64,000 bases of DNA, from the NCBI GenBank assembly GCA_050953405.1, contig JBMNMP010000003.1:1-64000 (forward strand). Direction: 5' to 3'. Origin of the DNA: RUG100 sp050953405. GTDB lineage: Bacteria > Bacillota > Clostridia > Peptostreptococcales > Anaerovoracaceae. Below are positions 1 through 8,628 of this stretch, in pieces. A program made the translations under genes and the position numbers. Below the pieces are notes generated by a model that saw nothing but the letters and a program-made list of their open reading frames with translations, had not been told where the DNA came from and made no database searches. Position 1 is the first letter of the stretch, and each line of letters starts with the position of its first letter.

Positions 1-2
1 GC

Positions 3-587
3 TTTTCGTACATAGATGATCCGCACGCCAAATTCTGTCCATATTGTGGAGCCGAAATAGAGCGGAAAATAATGTATAGGAATTTGTTTGAGAGAATGGA
101 AAAGCAGCAGGAATTCCATCGCATAGCAGGACGTTCGCATTTAGGATATCCGTTCACAAGGACCGAGAGTAATGGCGTATCAAGCTATGAAAAACTTACT
201 GTTTGCCCAGTATGCCTGAACCATGAGCTCTCTAAAGATGCGAAGTACTGCCGGATTTGTGGACAGTCGCTGATAAATGAAGGCGTTACAGGGAAATTGA
301 TTTCAAGATCTGAAGATTGCTATTCGCGAGAAGAAGGTAAAGAGGCAACGGCAAAAAGCTGGTATCCTCAATATGAGAAACGGATTCGCGCACTGATGAG
401 CTATAGAGGTGCCTTGTATAACGAAGATTGGATCGACTACGACTACTGGGAGTTCACGAAATTCATGATGCGTGGAGTCAATTCGAGGGCATCGATGAAC
501 TTGCAGTCTGCGACATTATATACACACGCTTTTTCCAACGATAATGACGATGTGATTATTGTGACGGACACACAAGCTGCAAAGTGA
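3..587 (+). CDS. Zinc-ribbon protein of unknown function (5' end outside window)
   Basis: The reading frame is open from the first complete codon of the window, so the true start lies upstream. A CPYC pair is encoded at nt 36-47, then CPVC and CRIC pairs about 50-70 codons on. This spacing fits a double zinc ribbon. The C-terminal third becomes serine/asparagine rich, and another frame in nt 479-544 reads more like protein, so a frameshift near nt 480 or a recombination junction is possible. It ends inside the start of the HsdR remnant. The stretch is visibly more AT-rich than the purine operon. No function can be assigned; zinc ribbons of this sort often bind nucleic acid or proteins. Confidence 0.55.
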   Translation, partial: FSYIDDPHAKFCPYCGAEIERKIMYRNLFERMEKQQEFHRIAGRSHLGYPFTRTESNGVSSYEKLTVCPVCLNHELSKDAKYCRICGQSLINEGVTGKLISRSEDCYSREEGKEATAKSWYPQYEKRIRALMSYRGALYNEDWIDYDYWEFTKFMMRGVNSRASMNLQSATLYTHAFSNDNDDVIIVTDTQAAK

Positions 588-1972
588 TCGATAACTATAT
601 GACTTATGCTCAAAGCGCGATCGATGAGTTCTCTGATCCACACAAATTGCCGCAGATTGCTATATCTGTTGATATGCTGGATACAGGTATTGATGTTCCT
701 GAAGTTGTAAATCTTGTGTTTTTCAAGAAGGTACTGAGTAAGGCCAAGTTCTGGCAGATGATAGGGCGGGGGACAAGGCTTTGCCCGGGGCTCTTTGATG
801 GAGAGGACAAAGACAAGTTCTATATCTTTGATTTCTGTGGCAACTTCGAGTTTTTCCGCATGAACAAAGGAAAACCAACCGCGAATATGATCGCGCTGCT
901 GGGGGCTGTCTTCGGGTTGAAATTTGAAATAACCTATAAGCTCCAGGATATTGCTTATCAGACGGATCGACTGATTGAGTATAGAAAGCTGTTAGTTGAT
1001 GATATGTCCGGCAAGGTAAAAGAACTGAACCGTGAGAACTTTGCGGTGCGACAGCATATCAAATACGTTGATCAGTATGCCAATGAGGCTAACTATAATA
1101 ACCTGACATATGAGGATACATTGATGGTGCGCGAAGAACTGGCACCTTTGATTCTTCCGGATGAAGAGGATGTTAGTGCGGTAAGATTCGATGCCTTGAT
1201 GTACGGGCTGGAGCTGGCTTACCTCGCTGGGAAGAGATATACGAGAGGTCGCAGTGACCTCATCAAGAAAGTTAATGCCATTGCCGGTGTCGCTAATATT
1301 CCGGAAATCATGGCCCAGTCGGATCTGATCAACAAGATACTGAAGACAGATTACCTGGACAATGCAGATATAGATGATTTTGAACATATCCGTGAGAACC
1401 TCAGGGGGCTGATGAAATACATCCCGAATGGGGTTGTCAGCTACGACACAGACTTCAAGGATGAACTGCTCGATATTGAATGGAACGAATCGGAACTCGA
1501 GAACGATGATCTGGAAAACTACAAAGCAAAGGCGGAGTACTATATCCGTGAGCATCAGGATAACCTCGCAATAGCCAAACTGAAGTCCAATATCCCACTG
1601 ACGAAAGTCGATGTAGAGGAACTGGAGAAGATCCTCTGGAAGGAAATTGGAACCAGGCAGGACTATGAGGATGAATACGGGCAGAAACCATTGGGCGAAT
1701 TGGTGCGTGAAATCGTGGGCTTGGATATGAATGCCGCCAAGGCTGCATTTTCAAGATATCTGGAAGACGCCAGCCTTGATGAACGCCAGATCTACTTTGT
1801 GAATCAGATCGTAGAATATATCGTTCATAACGGAGTGATGAAGGATCTGTCAGTTCTTCAAGAAGCACCGTTCACAGATAGAGGCAGTGTTGTTGATCTG
1901 TTTAGTGATCTGAATGTATGGATGGGAATCCGGGGCGTGATAGATCAGATCAATGCGAATGCTACAGCATAA
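584..1972 (+). pseudogene. hsdR: 5'-truncated type I restriction enzyme R subunit (HsdR-like helicase)
   Basis: The 462-codon frame starts with GTG and is open back to nt 548. It begins in the middle of the second RecA-like helicase domain. Motif V is present as DMLDTGIDVPE (about residues 30-40) and motif VI as QMIGRGTRL (about 58-66). They are followed by the long helical C-terminal region typical of EcoEI-type HsdR, which contacts the methylase. The N-terminal nuclease and helicase motifs I-III are absent, so about half of a normal HsdR is missing. No hsdM or hsdS follows. Family homology seems to start at the KVIDNYM stretch, exactly at the frame start, which indicates truncation. I infer a dead remnant of an acquired restriction system. 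Confidence 0.75.
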
Positions 1973-2064
1973 GGACAAATCATGTATAGCAAACTGTTGA
2001 ACGAGAAGTCGGGATGGAGGCGTTTGCCGGGTGTGCAAACGGCACCGCAAACTGATTTTGCAGC

Positions 2065-2094
2065 TTGACGCAAATGCGTTCTGAGTATTATAAT
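2065..2094 (+). promoter_or_regulatory. Probable sigma-A promoter of the NlpC/P60 gene
   Basis: TTGACG (2065-2070) and TATAAT (2089-2094) are separated by 18 bp, about 60 bp before the start codon at 2153. This is close to the vegetative consensus. The interval 1973-2064 holds two short hairpins (GTTTGC/GCAAAC and GCAAA/TTTGC) without a T-run. Confidence 0.7.
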
Positions 2095-2152
2095 TTTATT
2101 ACCCATGATGTGAGGGAATGGAGATAAAAAAGCGGGAGAGTGAACTGAGCGA

Positions 2153-3382
2153 ATGGGTTATATCAAAGTACATCATAAAAAGAAAAGTCTTGCGGCGATC
2201 GCGCTGGCATTTGCCATGGCGACTGCCGGTTTTGGTTTTTTGAATACAGATACAGCAGCGGCCGGCAATGGAGCTGCGCTGGCAGATAACGATCTTGCCA
2301 GCCCTCAGAATATCAGGCCGGCGGCCACTGTGCTGCACCCGTCGAAACAGCAGACCACGAATTATGCAGCCGGACAGCTGACCAGCCCGTGGGCGATCAA
2401 AGCCGGCGGCAAGACGGTAGCTTATGTGAGATCGGCTTATGAAGGACGGCAGGTGATCAACGGCCTCCGCATACATTACTACGACAACGTTGAAATGCAG
2501 CAGGAAGCGGACATCGAACCGCTGATAACGGTGGAGAAGGTGAAGGGCAAGGTGCCCTCCGGTATCCAGGTCAAGTCTGTCAAAGAGGCGGTGGACAGCA
2601 TCGTGAAGCAGAACGAAGGCAATGATCCGGTCATCGAGGTTTCCTATTCAAACACCCTCAAGGAGACCAGGCCGATAGAGCCGAAGACGAAGGTGATCAA
2701 GATGGCTGAACTGGAAAAAGGCCAGAAGCGGGTCGAGAGCAAGGGCGTCAGCGGCAGCAAATATCTTGAGAGTGAGATAACGCAGGTCAACTCCAGGGTG
2801 GTCGACAAGAACGTGATGAACAGCAAGGTCATCAAAGAGGCCAAGACGGAAATCATCTATGAGGGGACCGCGCTTTCCAGCGAGAACAAGGGCAAAGCCA
2901 TCGTGGCTTATGCCAAAAAGTTCCTGGGTAACAAATACGTGTGGGGAGGCGAGAGCCTCGAACACGGTGTGGACTGCTCCGGATACACCATGAAGCTGTA
3001 TGAGCATTACGGTATCAGCATACCGCATTCATCGTCGGCACAGGGCAGCGTTGGCAAAGAAGTGAAAGATCATGACGACCTGCAGCCGGGAGATCTGCTG
3101 ATCTATCCGGGACACGTTGCCATGTATGCCGGAGACGGCATGATCATTCATGCGGCGGGAGAATCTGAAGGCATCATCATCAGCCCGGAAGCTGACTATG
3201 CGGACAGGATCAAGCACATCAGGAGGATCTTCGGTACGGATGCCGACACCTCGACAGACAGCATGTTTCCCGATGTGGCCGTAATAGAAAAAGCATATCA
3301 ATCGGACAAGGGCTTTGGAGATGAGGACGGATATGCTGAAGACTATTCCGGCGCCAACACAGAAGACGGGCAGGAAGACTGA
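2153..3382 (+). CDS. Secreted G5-domain NlpC/P60 peptidoglycan hydrolase
   Basis: A 409-aa exported cell-wall endopeptidase that probably cuts D-gamma-glutamyl-diamino acid bonds in peptide stems. Residues 1-38 form a signal peptide with a lysine-rich start, a hydrophobic core and Ala-rich cleavage region. A G5-like domain occupies about 165-240. The NlpC/P60 domain occupies about 245-365 with catalytic Cys275 in DCSGY, His in PGHVAMY and a polar His in IIHAAGE. The tail after 365 is acidic and likely disordered. The gene has its own promoter and a terminator at 3440-3470, so it is monocistronic. G5 domains are linked to N-acetylglucosamine binding, which fits wall anchoring. Confidence 0.9.
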   Translation: MGYIKVHHKKKSLAAIALAFAMATAGFGFLNTDTAAAGNGAALADNDLASPQNIRPAATVLHPSKQQTTNYAAGQLTSPWAIKAGGKTVAYVRSAYEGRQVINGLRIHYYDNVEMQQEADIEPLITVEKVKGKVPSGIQVKSVKEAVDSIVKQNEGNDPVIEVSYSNTLKETRPIEPKTKVIKMAELEKGQKRVESKGVSGSKYLESEITQVNSRVVDKNVMNSKVIKEAKTEIIYEGTALSSENKGKAIVAYAKKFLGNKYVWGGESLEHGVDCSGYTMKLYEHYGISIPHSSSAQGSVGKEVKDHDDLQPGDLLIYPGHVAMYAGDGMIIHAAGESEGIIISPEADYADRIKHIRRIFGTDADTSTDSMFPDVAVIEKAYQSDKGFGDEDGYAEDYSGANTEDGQED

Positions 3383-3439
3383 GGCCCGGATCCGGAAGAG
3401 ACCGCATGTAAAGGCCATATGGCAAAAAACTGATAACGT

Positions 3440-3470
3440 GCGCCTGACCGCAGGGACAGGCGCTCTTTTT
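3440..3470 (+). terminator. Rho-independent terminator after the NlpC/P60 gene
   Basis: Arms GCGCCTG (3440-3446) and CAGGCGC (3457-3463) pair perfectly around a 10-nt loop and are followed by TCTTTTT. Confidence 0.85.
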
Positions 3471-3616
3471 GTGCCGCGGATATTGTATACTTGCACTTTT
3501 TGCCTGCCTCCTGTTTAATATTTTCAGAAAGTTTGGTATACTATTACTCGCCGATGCGGCGCTTGACAGCGGCCGGATGCGGTGAGATTTCAAGCGGAAG
3601 GTTAAGAGGTGTAAAT

Positions 3617-4192
3617 ATGGCAACAAAATATTTCGTTCACGTGGCAAGTTATGTCGATGACAATGTATTCATCGGCAACGGCACGGAGATATGGCACTTC
3701 AGCCATATTCAGGAAGGAGCTTTCATAGGAGACAACTGCTCTATAGGCCACGGCGTCAATATAGGAAAGAATGTCAGGATCGGTCACGACTGTACTATAC
3801 AGAGCAACGTAGCCGTTTATGAGGGCATCACTCTGGAAGACGGGGTCTATCTCGGCTCTTCAGCGGTGTTCACCAACAATCTGATACCTCGTGCCATCAG
3901 AGATAAAGGGCATGCTACATATAAGAAGACGACAGTGCACAAGGGAGCAACCTGCGGTGCGAACTCAACGATCGTCTGCGGCAACGACATCGGAGAGTAC
4001 GCCATGGTGGCTGCGGGCGCGGTCGTCATGAAGCGTGTGCCGGCTTATGCGCTGGTTGCCGGTATACCTGCAAAACAGGTCGGCTGGGTCTGCCGGTGCG
4101 GCGCCATGCTGCCGAACGATCTGAGATGTCCCCGGTGCGGCAGGCAGTACAAGAAAATCGGCGAAGAGCTGGTATTGCAGGGCGAAGATTGA
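3617..4192 (+). CDS. WbpD-like left-handed beta-helix sugar N-acetyltransferase with C-terminal zinc ribbon
   Basis: A 191-aa protein. The ATG at 3617 is chosen because AGAGG lies just upstream; the open frame extends further 5' but has no better start. Isoleucine-rich hexapeptide repeats (about residues 15-150) form a left-handed beta helix like that of UDP-2-acetamido-3-amino-2,3-dideoxyglucuronate N-acetyltransferase (WbpD/WlbB), a trimeric acetyl-CoA enzyme of surface-glycan synthesis. The last 35 residues carry CRCG and CPRCG pairs, a zinc ribbon seen in some family members. No sugar dehydrogenase, aminotransferase or glycosyltransferase lies beside it, so the exact acceptor is uncertain. 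It is flanked by terminators. Confidence 0.8.
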   Translation: MATKYFVHVASYVDDNVFIGNGTEIWHFSHIQEGAFIGDNCSIGHGVNIGKNVRIGHDCTIQSNVAVYEGITLEDGVYLGSSAVFTNNLIPRAIRDKGHATYKKTTVHKGATCGANSTIVCGNDIGEYAMVAAGAVVMKRVPAYALVAGIPAKQVGWVCRCGAMLPNDLRCPRCGRQYKKIGEELVLQGED

Positions 4193-4267
4193 GAATCGCC
4201 GAACGGGGCACGGACTTGCCCGAAATAAAGTTCGGCTAGCTACGAACAAAATTTAATAATTCTTTGC

Positions 4268-4294
4268 AAAACAGCCCCGAAATGGGCTGTTTTA
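4268..4294 (+). terminator. Terminator between the acetyltransferase gene and purL
   Basis: AAAACAGCCC (4268-4277) and GGGCTGTTTT (4284-4293) are perfect inverted arms around a 6-nt loop. The T-run is part of the 3' arm and an A-run is part of the 5' arm, so it could act in both directions. Confidence 0.8.
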
Positions 4295-4303
4295 TGCTAT
4301 CAT
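4295..4303 (+). promoter_or_regulatory. Possible extended -10 promoter of the purine operon
   Basis: TG-c-TATCAT (4295-4303) is an extended -10 element immediately after the terminator and 63 bp before purL. No good -35 is seen. CGAAC-type motifs at 4230-4235 (inverted), 4243-4247 and 4337-4341 lie on both sides and could be operator half-sites. Confidence 0.4.
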
Positions 4304-4365
4304 ACACGCGTAAACGGACAATGATCGTTATATACACGAACTTTAAGGAATGAGGAGCAAAGCGA

Positions 4366-7300
4366 ATGGTTAAGAGAATTTTCGTCGAAAAGAAAGCGGA
4401 TTTTGCAACAGAAGCGAGCGGACTGCTGGCCGACCTGAAGCAGAATCTGAATCTGGACGGACTGACAGGCCTGAGGATCATCAACAGATATGACATGGAC
4501 GGTCTCGACGACGAGACATATGATATGGCAAAATACACAGTATTTGCAGAACCGGCAATTGACACCGCCACTGATGAGGTGATGCCAGACGCGGGTTCTG
4601 CTGTCGTTTTTGCGGTAGAATACCTCCCGGGACAGTACGACCAGAGGGCGGACTCCGCGGCACAGTGCATCAGCCTGATGAAGCCGGGTACCGAGGCGAC
4701 TGTGAAATATGCGAAGGTATACATCCTGGAAGGAAACCTCAGCGACGGCGATGTGGCCGCCATCAAGGGATATGTTATCAACCCGGTGGACAGCCAGGAA
4801 GCCGCACTGGAGAAGCCGGATTCCATAGAGCTGGAGACAGTGCCCCCGGAGGATGTCGCTGTTGTGGAGGGCTTTACCGATATGGATGACGCGGCGCTCG
4901 AAGAATACAGGGCGGATATGGAACTGGCGATGAGCCGTGAGGACCTGAAATCCATCCATGACTACTTCAGGGATACAGAAAAGAGGGATCCGACGATCAC
5001 CGAGATCAGAGTAATCGATACTTACTGGTCGGATCACTGCAGACACACTACTTTCGGCACCGAGCTCACTGATGTCTACTTTGAGGACGGCCCCTACGGG
5101 CAACTGGTGCAGGAAGCCTTCGCTGAATATATGGAAATGAGAAAGTCGGTCTACGGTGACCGCGACAAAGACATCAACCTCATGGACATGGCAACCATCG
5201 GCGCCAAGTACATCAAGAAGGAAGGCCTGGCTGACGATCTCGATGAATCACTGGAAATAAACGCCTGCTCTATCAAGGTCAAGGCGAAGATAAACGGCAA
5301 AGACGAGGACTGGCTGGTGATGTTCAAGAATGAGACTCACAACCATCCGACAGAAATAGAACCGTTCGGCGGCGCGGCCACCTGCCTCGGTGGAGCCATC
5401 AGAGACCCGCTCTCGGGCAGGGTCTATGTATATCAGGCCATGAGGGTGACCGGAGCTGCGGACCCCAGAGTACCGGTGTCACAGACGATGCGCGGTAAGC
5501 TGCCGCAGAGAAAGATCACCAGAGAAGCGGCGGCCGGATACAGTTCTTACGGAAATCAGATCGGCCTGGCAACGGGGCAGGTCGAAGAAATATATGATCC
5601 CGACTACGTGGCCAAGAGAATGGAAGTCGGCGCTGTTATCGGCGCAGCTCCTGCGGATCACGTGAACAGGGAGATACCGCAGCCGGGCGATGTAGTCATC
5701 CTGGTAGGCGGACGCACCGGCAGAGACGGATGCGGCGGAGCCACCGGATCATCAAAGGCGCACACGGAGGAATCGACGTCCGAGTGCGGCGCTGAGGTGC
5801 AGAAGGGCAACCCGCCGGTCGAAAGGAACATCCAGAGGCTGTTCAGGCGCGGCGAAGCAGCCAGACTGATCAAACGCTGCAATGACTTCGGTGCGGGCGG
5901 CGTATCCGTAGCCATCGGCGAACTGGCCGACGGACTGGATATCAACCTCGACCTGGTACCCAAGAAATATGAAGGACTCGACGGCACCGAACTGGCGATC
6001 TCGGAATCTCAGGAGAGAATGGCGGTAGTCGTCCACAAGGAAGATGAAGAGGCCTTCAAAGCTTACTCGGCAGAGGAGAACCTGGAAGCTACTACGGTGG
6101 CCAAAGTCACCGACCTCAACAGAGTACGCATGTACTGGAGGGGCGATCTCATCCTGGATCTGAGCAGAGACTTCCTGAACACCAACGGCGTCACCCAGAA
6201 GGCGACCGTCAAGGTGAAGGCCACGAACGGCATGGATGGTCTGAAACCGCTGGGCAAGGCGGAAGAATATCTCACAGATCTTAACTGCTGCAGTCAGAAG
6301 GGACTGATCGAGAGATTCGACTCCACCATAGGCGCAAATACGGTGCTCATGCCGCTGGGCGGAAAATATCAGTTATCGCCGGCGTGCGGCATGGCAGCCA
6401 AGCTGCCGGTCGTTGAAGGCGAGACGGATACGGCGACCATGATGGCTTATGGTTATGACCCCAAGATCGCGAAGGCCAGCCCCTATCACGGAGCGATGTA
6501 TGCCGTCATCGATTCGGTCACCAAGATCGTGGCTATGGGCGGCGACAGAAAGAAGATAAGACTGACATTCCAGGAATACTTCGAGAAGATGAACGGCGAC
6601 GAGTCGTGGGGAAAACCGATGTCGGCGCTGCTGGGTTCCATCAGGGTCCAGAAGGAACTGGGGATCCCCTCGATCGGAGGCAAGGACTCTATGTCGGGGA
6701 CTTTTGAAGACATCAACGTACCGCCGGCGCTGCTGAGCTTTGCCGTGGATACGATCGATGCCGGGGAAGTCATCTCCACCGAGTTCAAGAAGGCCGGTTC
6801 GCAGATAGTACTGCTGCCTTCGAGCTGGGATGAAAGATATGTCATAGATTTTGAAAAGTACAGGAACAGCATGGACAAGGTACGCAGTCTGGTCACCGGC
6901 GGCAAGGTGCTGTCGGCCTGCAATATAGGCCAGGGAGGTACCTTCATGGCGGCTGTGAAGATGGCGGTCGGCAACCGCATGGGCGTTGAACTGACCGAAA
7001 TGAGCGAGAGAGATCTGAAGTATTTCGCTTATGGGTCCATATTGCTGGAGATCCCGAAGAAGGAAGACGTGGCCTCGCTGATGGAAGGCGTCGACTACAG
7101 GATAGTCGGCCGCACGACTGACGGCAGCAGCTTTAAATATGTTGAAGACGGAAAAGAAAAGAAGCTCTCTCTGGTTCAGATGACGAAAGAGTGGGAATCC
7201 CCGCTGGAAGGTGTGTTCCCGGTACGCACTGACGACTTCAAGGACAAAGAAGAAGCCAACGTGGAGGTCGCTCCGGCGAAGGAAGCGATCGTCAGCGGAC

Positions 7301-8115
7301 CGGCGACCAGGATCGCAAGACCGCGCATCGTCATCCCGACATTCCCGGGCACCAACTGCGAAATGGATTCCAAACGCGCCTTTGAACGTGCCGGCGGAGA
7401 TGCCGAGATCCACATCATCAGAAACATCACCGAAGATGCTCTGAACGATTCCATAGACGAGCTGGCGGAGAAGATCAGAAACAGTCAGATCATCATGCTG
7501 CCGGGCGGATTCTCGGGCGGCGACGAACCTGACGGCTCGGCGAAATTCATCACGGCCATATTCCGCAATCCCAGGATCGCAGAGGCGGTCACCGATCTGC
7601 TGGAAAACCGCGACGGACTGATGCTGGGTATCTGCAACGGATTCCAGGCACTGATAAAGCTGGGTCTGGTGCCTTACGGCAGGATCGTTGATGCCAGTGA
7701 AGATTCACCGACGCTGACTTACAACAAGATCGGGCGCCACCAGTCGCAGCTGATAAGGACCCGCGTTGCCAGCAGGCTGAGCCCGTGGCTGGCAGGCACC
7801 AAGGTGGGACAGGTGAACACCATTGCCATCTCGCACGGCGAAGGAAACTTTACCTGCGGCAGCCAGGTGCTGGAGCAGCTGAAGGCCGGCGGACAGATCG
7901 CCACTCAGTATGTGGATCTGGAAGGCAGACCTGCCATGGATATCAAGTACAATCCGAATCATTCCGTGATGGCCATCGAAGGCATCACCTCGCCGGACGG
8001 CAGGGTGTTCGGAAAGATGGGACACGCAGAGAGGATCGGCAAAAACGTTTACAAGAATGTTGAAGGCGACAAGGACATGAAGATATTTGAATCCGGCGTC
8101 GCATATTTCAAATAG
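4366..8115 (+). CDS. purL: Phosphoribosylformylglycinamidine synthase, single-chain form
   Basis: A 1249-aa enzyme that converts FGAR to FGAM with ATP and glutamine. It joins an N-terminal PurS-like part, the tandem AIR-synthase-like synthetase core (about 170-960, with the DTYWSDHCRH and KNETHNHPTEIEPF motifs) and a C-terminal class I glutaminase from about residue 980. The glutaminase keeps the nucleophile Cys1090 in GICNGFQAL and the GHAER region near the end, so glutamine use looks intact. Many Firmicutes split this into PurS, PurQ and small PurL; the large form occurs in clostridia. GAGGAG precedes the ATG. It is the first gene of a seven-gene purine operon. Confidence 0.97.
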   Translation: MVKRIFVEKKADFATEASGLLADLKQNLNLDGLTGLRIINRYDMDGLDDETYDMAKYTVFAEPAIDTATDEVMPDAGSAVVFAVEYLPGQYDQRADSAAQCISLMKPGTEATVKYAKVYILEGNLSDGDVAAIKGYVINPVDSQEAALEKPDSIELETVPPEDVAVVEGFTDMDDAALEEYRADMELAMSREDLKSIHDYFRDTEKRDPTITEIRVIDTYWSDHCRHTTFGTELTDVYFEDGPYGQLVQEAFAEYMEMRKSVYGDRDKDINLMDMATIGAKYIKKEGLADDLDESLEINACSIKVKAKINGKDEDWLVMFKNETHNHPTEIEPFGGAATCLGGAIRDPLSGRVYVYQAMRVTGAADPRVPVSQTMRGKLPQRKITREAAAGYSSYGNQIGLATGQVEEIYDPDYVAKRMEVGAVIGAAPADHVNREIPQPGDVVILVGGRTGRDGCGGATGSSKAHTEESTSECGAEVQKGNPPVERNIQRLFRRGEAARLIKRCNDFGAGGVSVAIGELADGLDINLDLVPKKYEGLDGTELAISESQERMAVVVHKEDEEAFKAYSAEENLEATTVAKVTDLNRVRMYWRGDLILDLSRDFLNTNGVTQKATVKVKATNGMDGLKPLGKAEEYLTDLNCCSQKGLIERFDSTIGANTVLMPLGGKYQLSPACGMAAKLPVVEGETDTATMMAYGYDPKIAKASPYHGAMYAVIDSVTKIVAMGGDRKKIRLTFQEYFEKMNGDESWGKPMSALLGSIRVQKELGIPSIGGKDSMSGTFEDINVPPALLSFAVDTIDAGEVISTEFKKAGSQIVLLPSSWDERYVIDFEKYRNSMDKVRSLVTGGKVLSACNIGQGGTFMAAVKMAVGNRMGVELTEMSERDLKYFAYGSILLEIPKKEDVASLMEGVDYRIVGRTTDGSSFKYVEDGKEKKLSLVQMTKEWESPLEGVFPVRTDDFKDKEEANVEVAPAKEAIVSGPATRIARPRIVIPTFPGTNCEMDSKRAFERAGGDAEIHIIRNITEDALNDSIDELAEKIRNSQIIMLPGGFSGGDEPDGSAKFITAIFRNPRIAEAVTDLLENRDGLMLGICNGFQALIKLGLVPYGRIVDASEDSPTLTYNKIGRHQSQLIRTRVASRLSPWLAGTKVGQVNTIAISHGEGNFTCGSQVLEQLKAGGQIATQYVDLEGRPAMDIKYNPNHSVMAIEGITSPDGRVFGKMGHAERIGKNVYKNVEGDKDMKIFESGVAYFK

Positions 8116-8134
8116 ATCAGGAGGACGAGAGTAA

Positions 8135-8614
8135 ATGAAAGTTGCATTAGTAATGGGCAGCAAGTCGGACTATCCGGCGCTGGAAAAGGCGGAAACGGCA
8201 CTGAAGGATTTCGGAGTCGATTACGACGTGAGAGTCATTTCGGCACACCGCACGCCGAAGATAGCAGAGGAATTCGCACAGAACGCAGAGAAAAACGGCT
8301 ATGAAGTCATCATCGCGGCTGCCGGAAAGGCGGCACACCTGGCGGGAGTCATCGCAGGCAACACACCACTGCCGGTGATCGGCATCCCCATGAAGACCTC
8401 GGATCTGGGCGGCATGGATTCACTGCTTTCTGTAGTGCAGATGCCTTCGGGAGTACCCGTGGCCACAGTCGCCATCGGCGGTGCGCAGAACGCGGCGCTG
8501 CTGGCAGTACAGATACTGAGCGTGAAATACCCGGAGCTGCGTGAAGCCTTCAAGCAGTACAAGAAGAAGATGGAACAGGATATCATCGCGATAGACGAAG
8601 AAATCAGCAAATAG
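8135..8614 (+). CDS. purE: N5-carboxyaminoimidazole ribonucleotide mutase (class I-like PurE)
   Basis: A 159-aa enzyme of CAIR formation. The phosphate-binding MGSKSDYP start, the SAHRTP active-site loop (His about residue 40) and the glycine-rich AAAGKAAHLAGV segment are all present. SAHRTP is typical of class I PurE, which needs PurK to make N5-CAIR. No purK is in the operon or the window, so PurK must be elsewhere or the class assignment is wrong. GGAGG precedes the start, 19 bp after purL. Confidence 0.95.
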   Translation: MKVALVMGSKSDYPALEKAETALKDFGVDYDVRVISAHRTPKIAEEFAQNAEKNGYEVIIAAAGKAAHLAGVIAGNTPLPVIGIPMKTSDLGGMDSLLSVVQMPSGVPVATVAIGGAQNAALLAVQILSVKYPELREAFKQYKKKMEQDIIAIDEEISK

Positions 8615-8628
8615 GAAAGGATCAAAAG

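Noticed and set aside
4193..4365. Purine riboswitch ahead of purL
   Set aside because: No three-way junction core was seen. The only clear structure is a terminator between the two genes.
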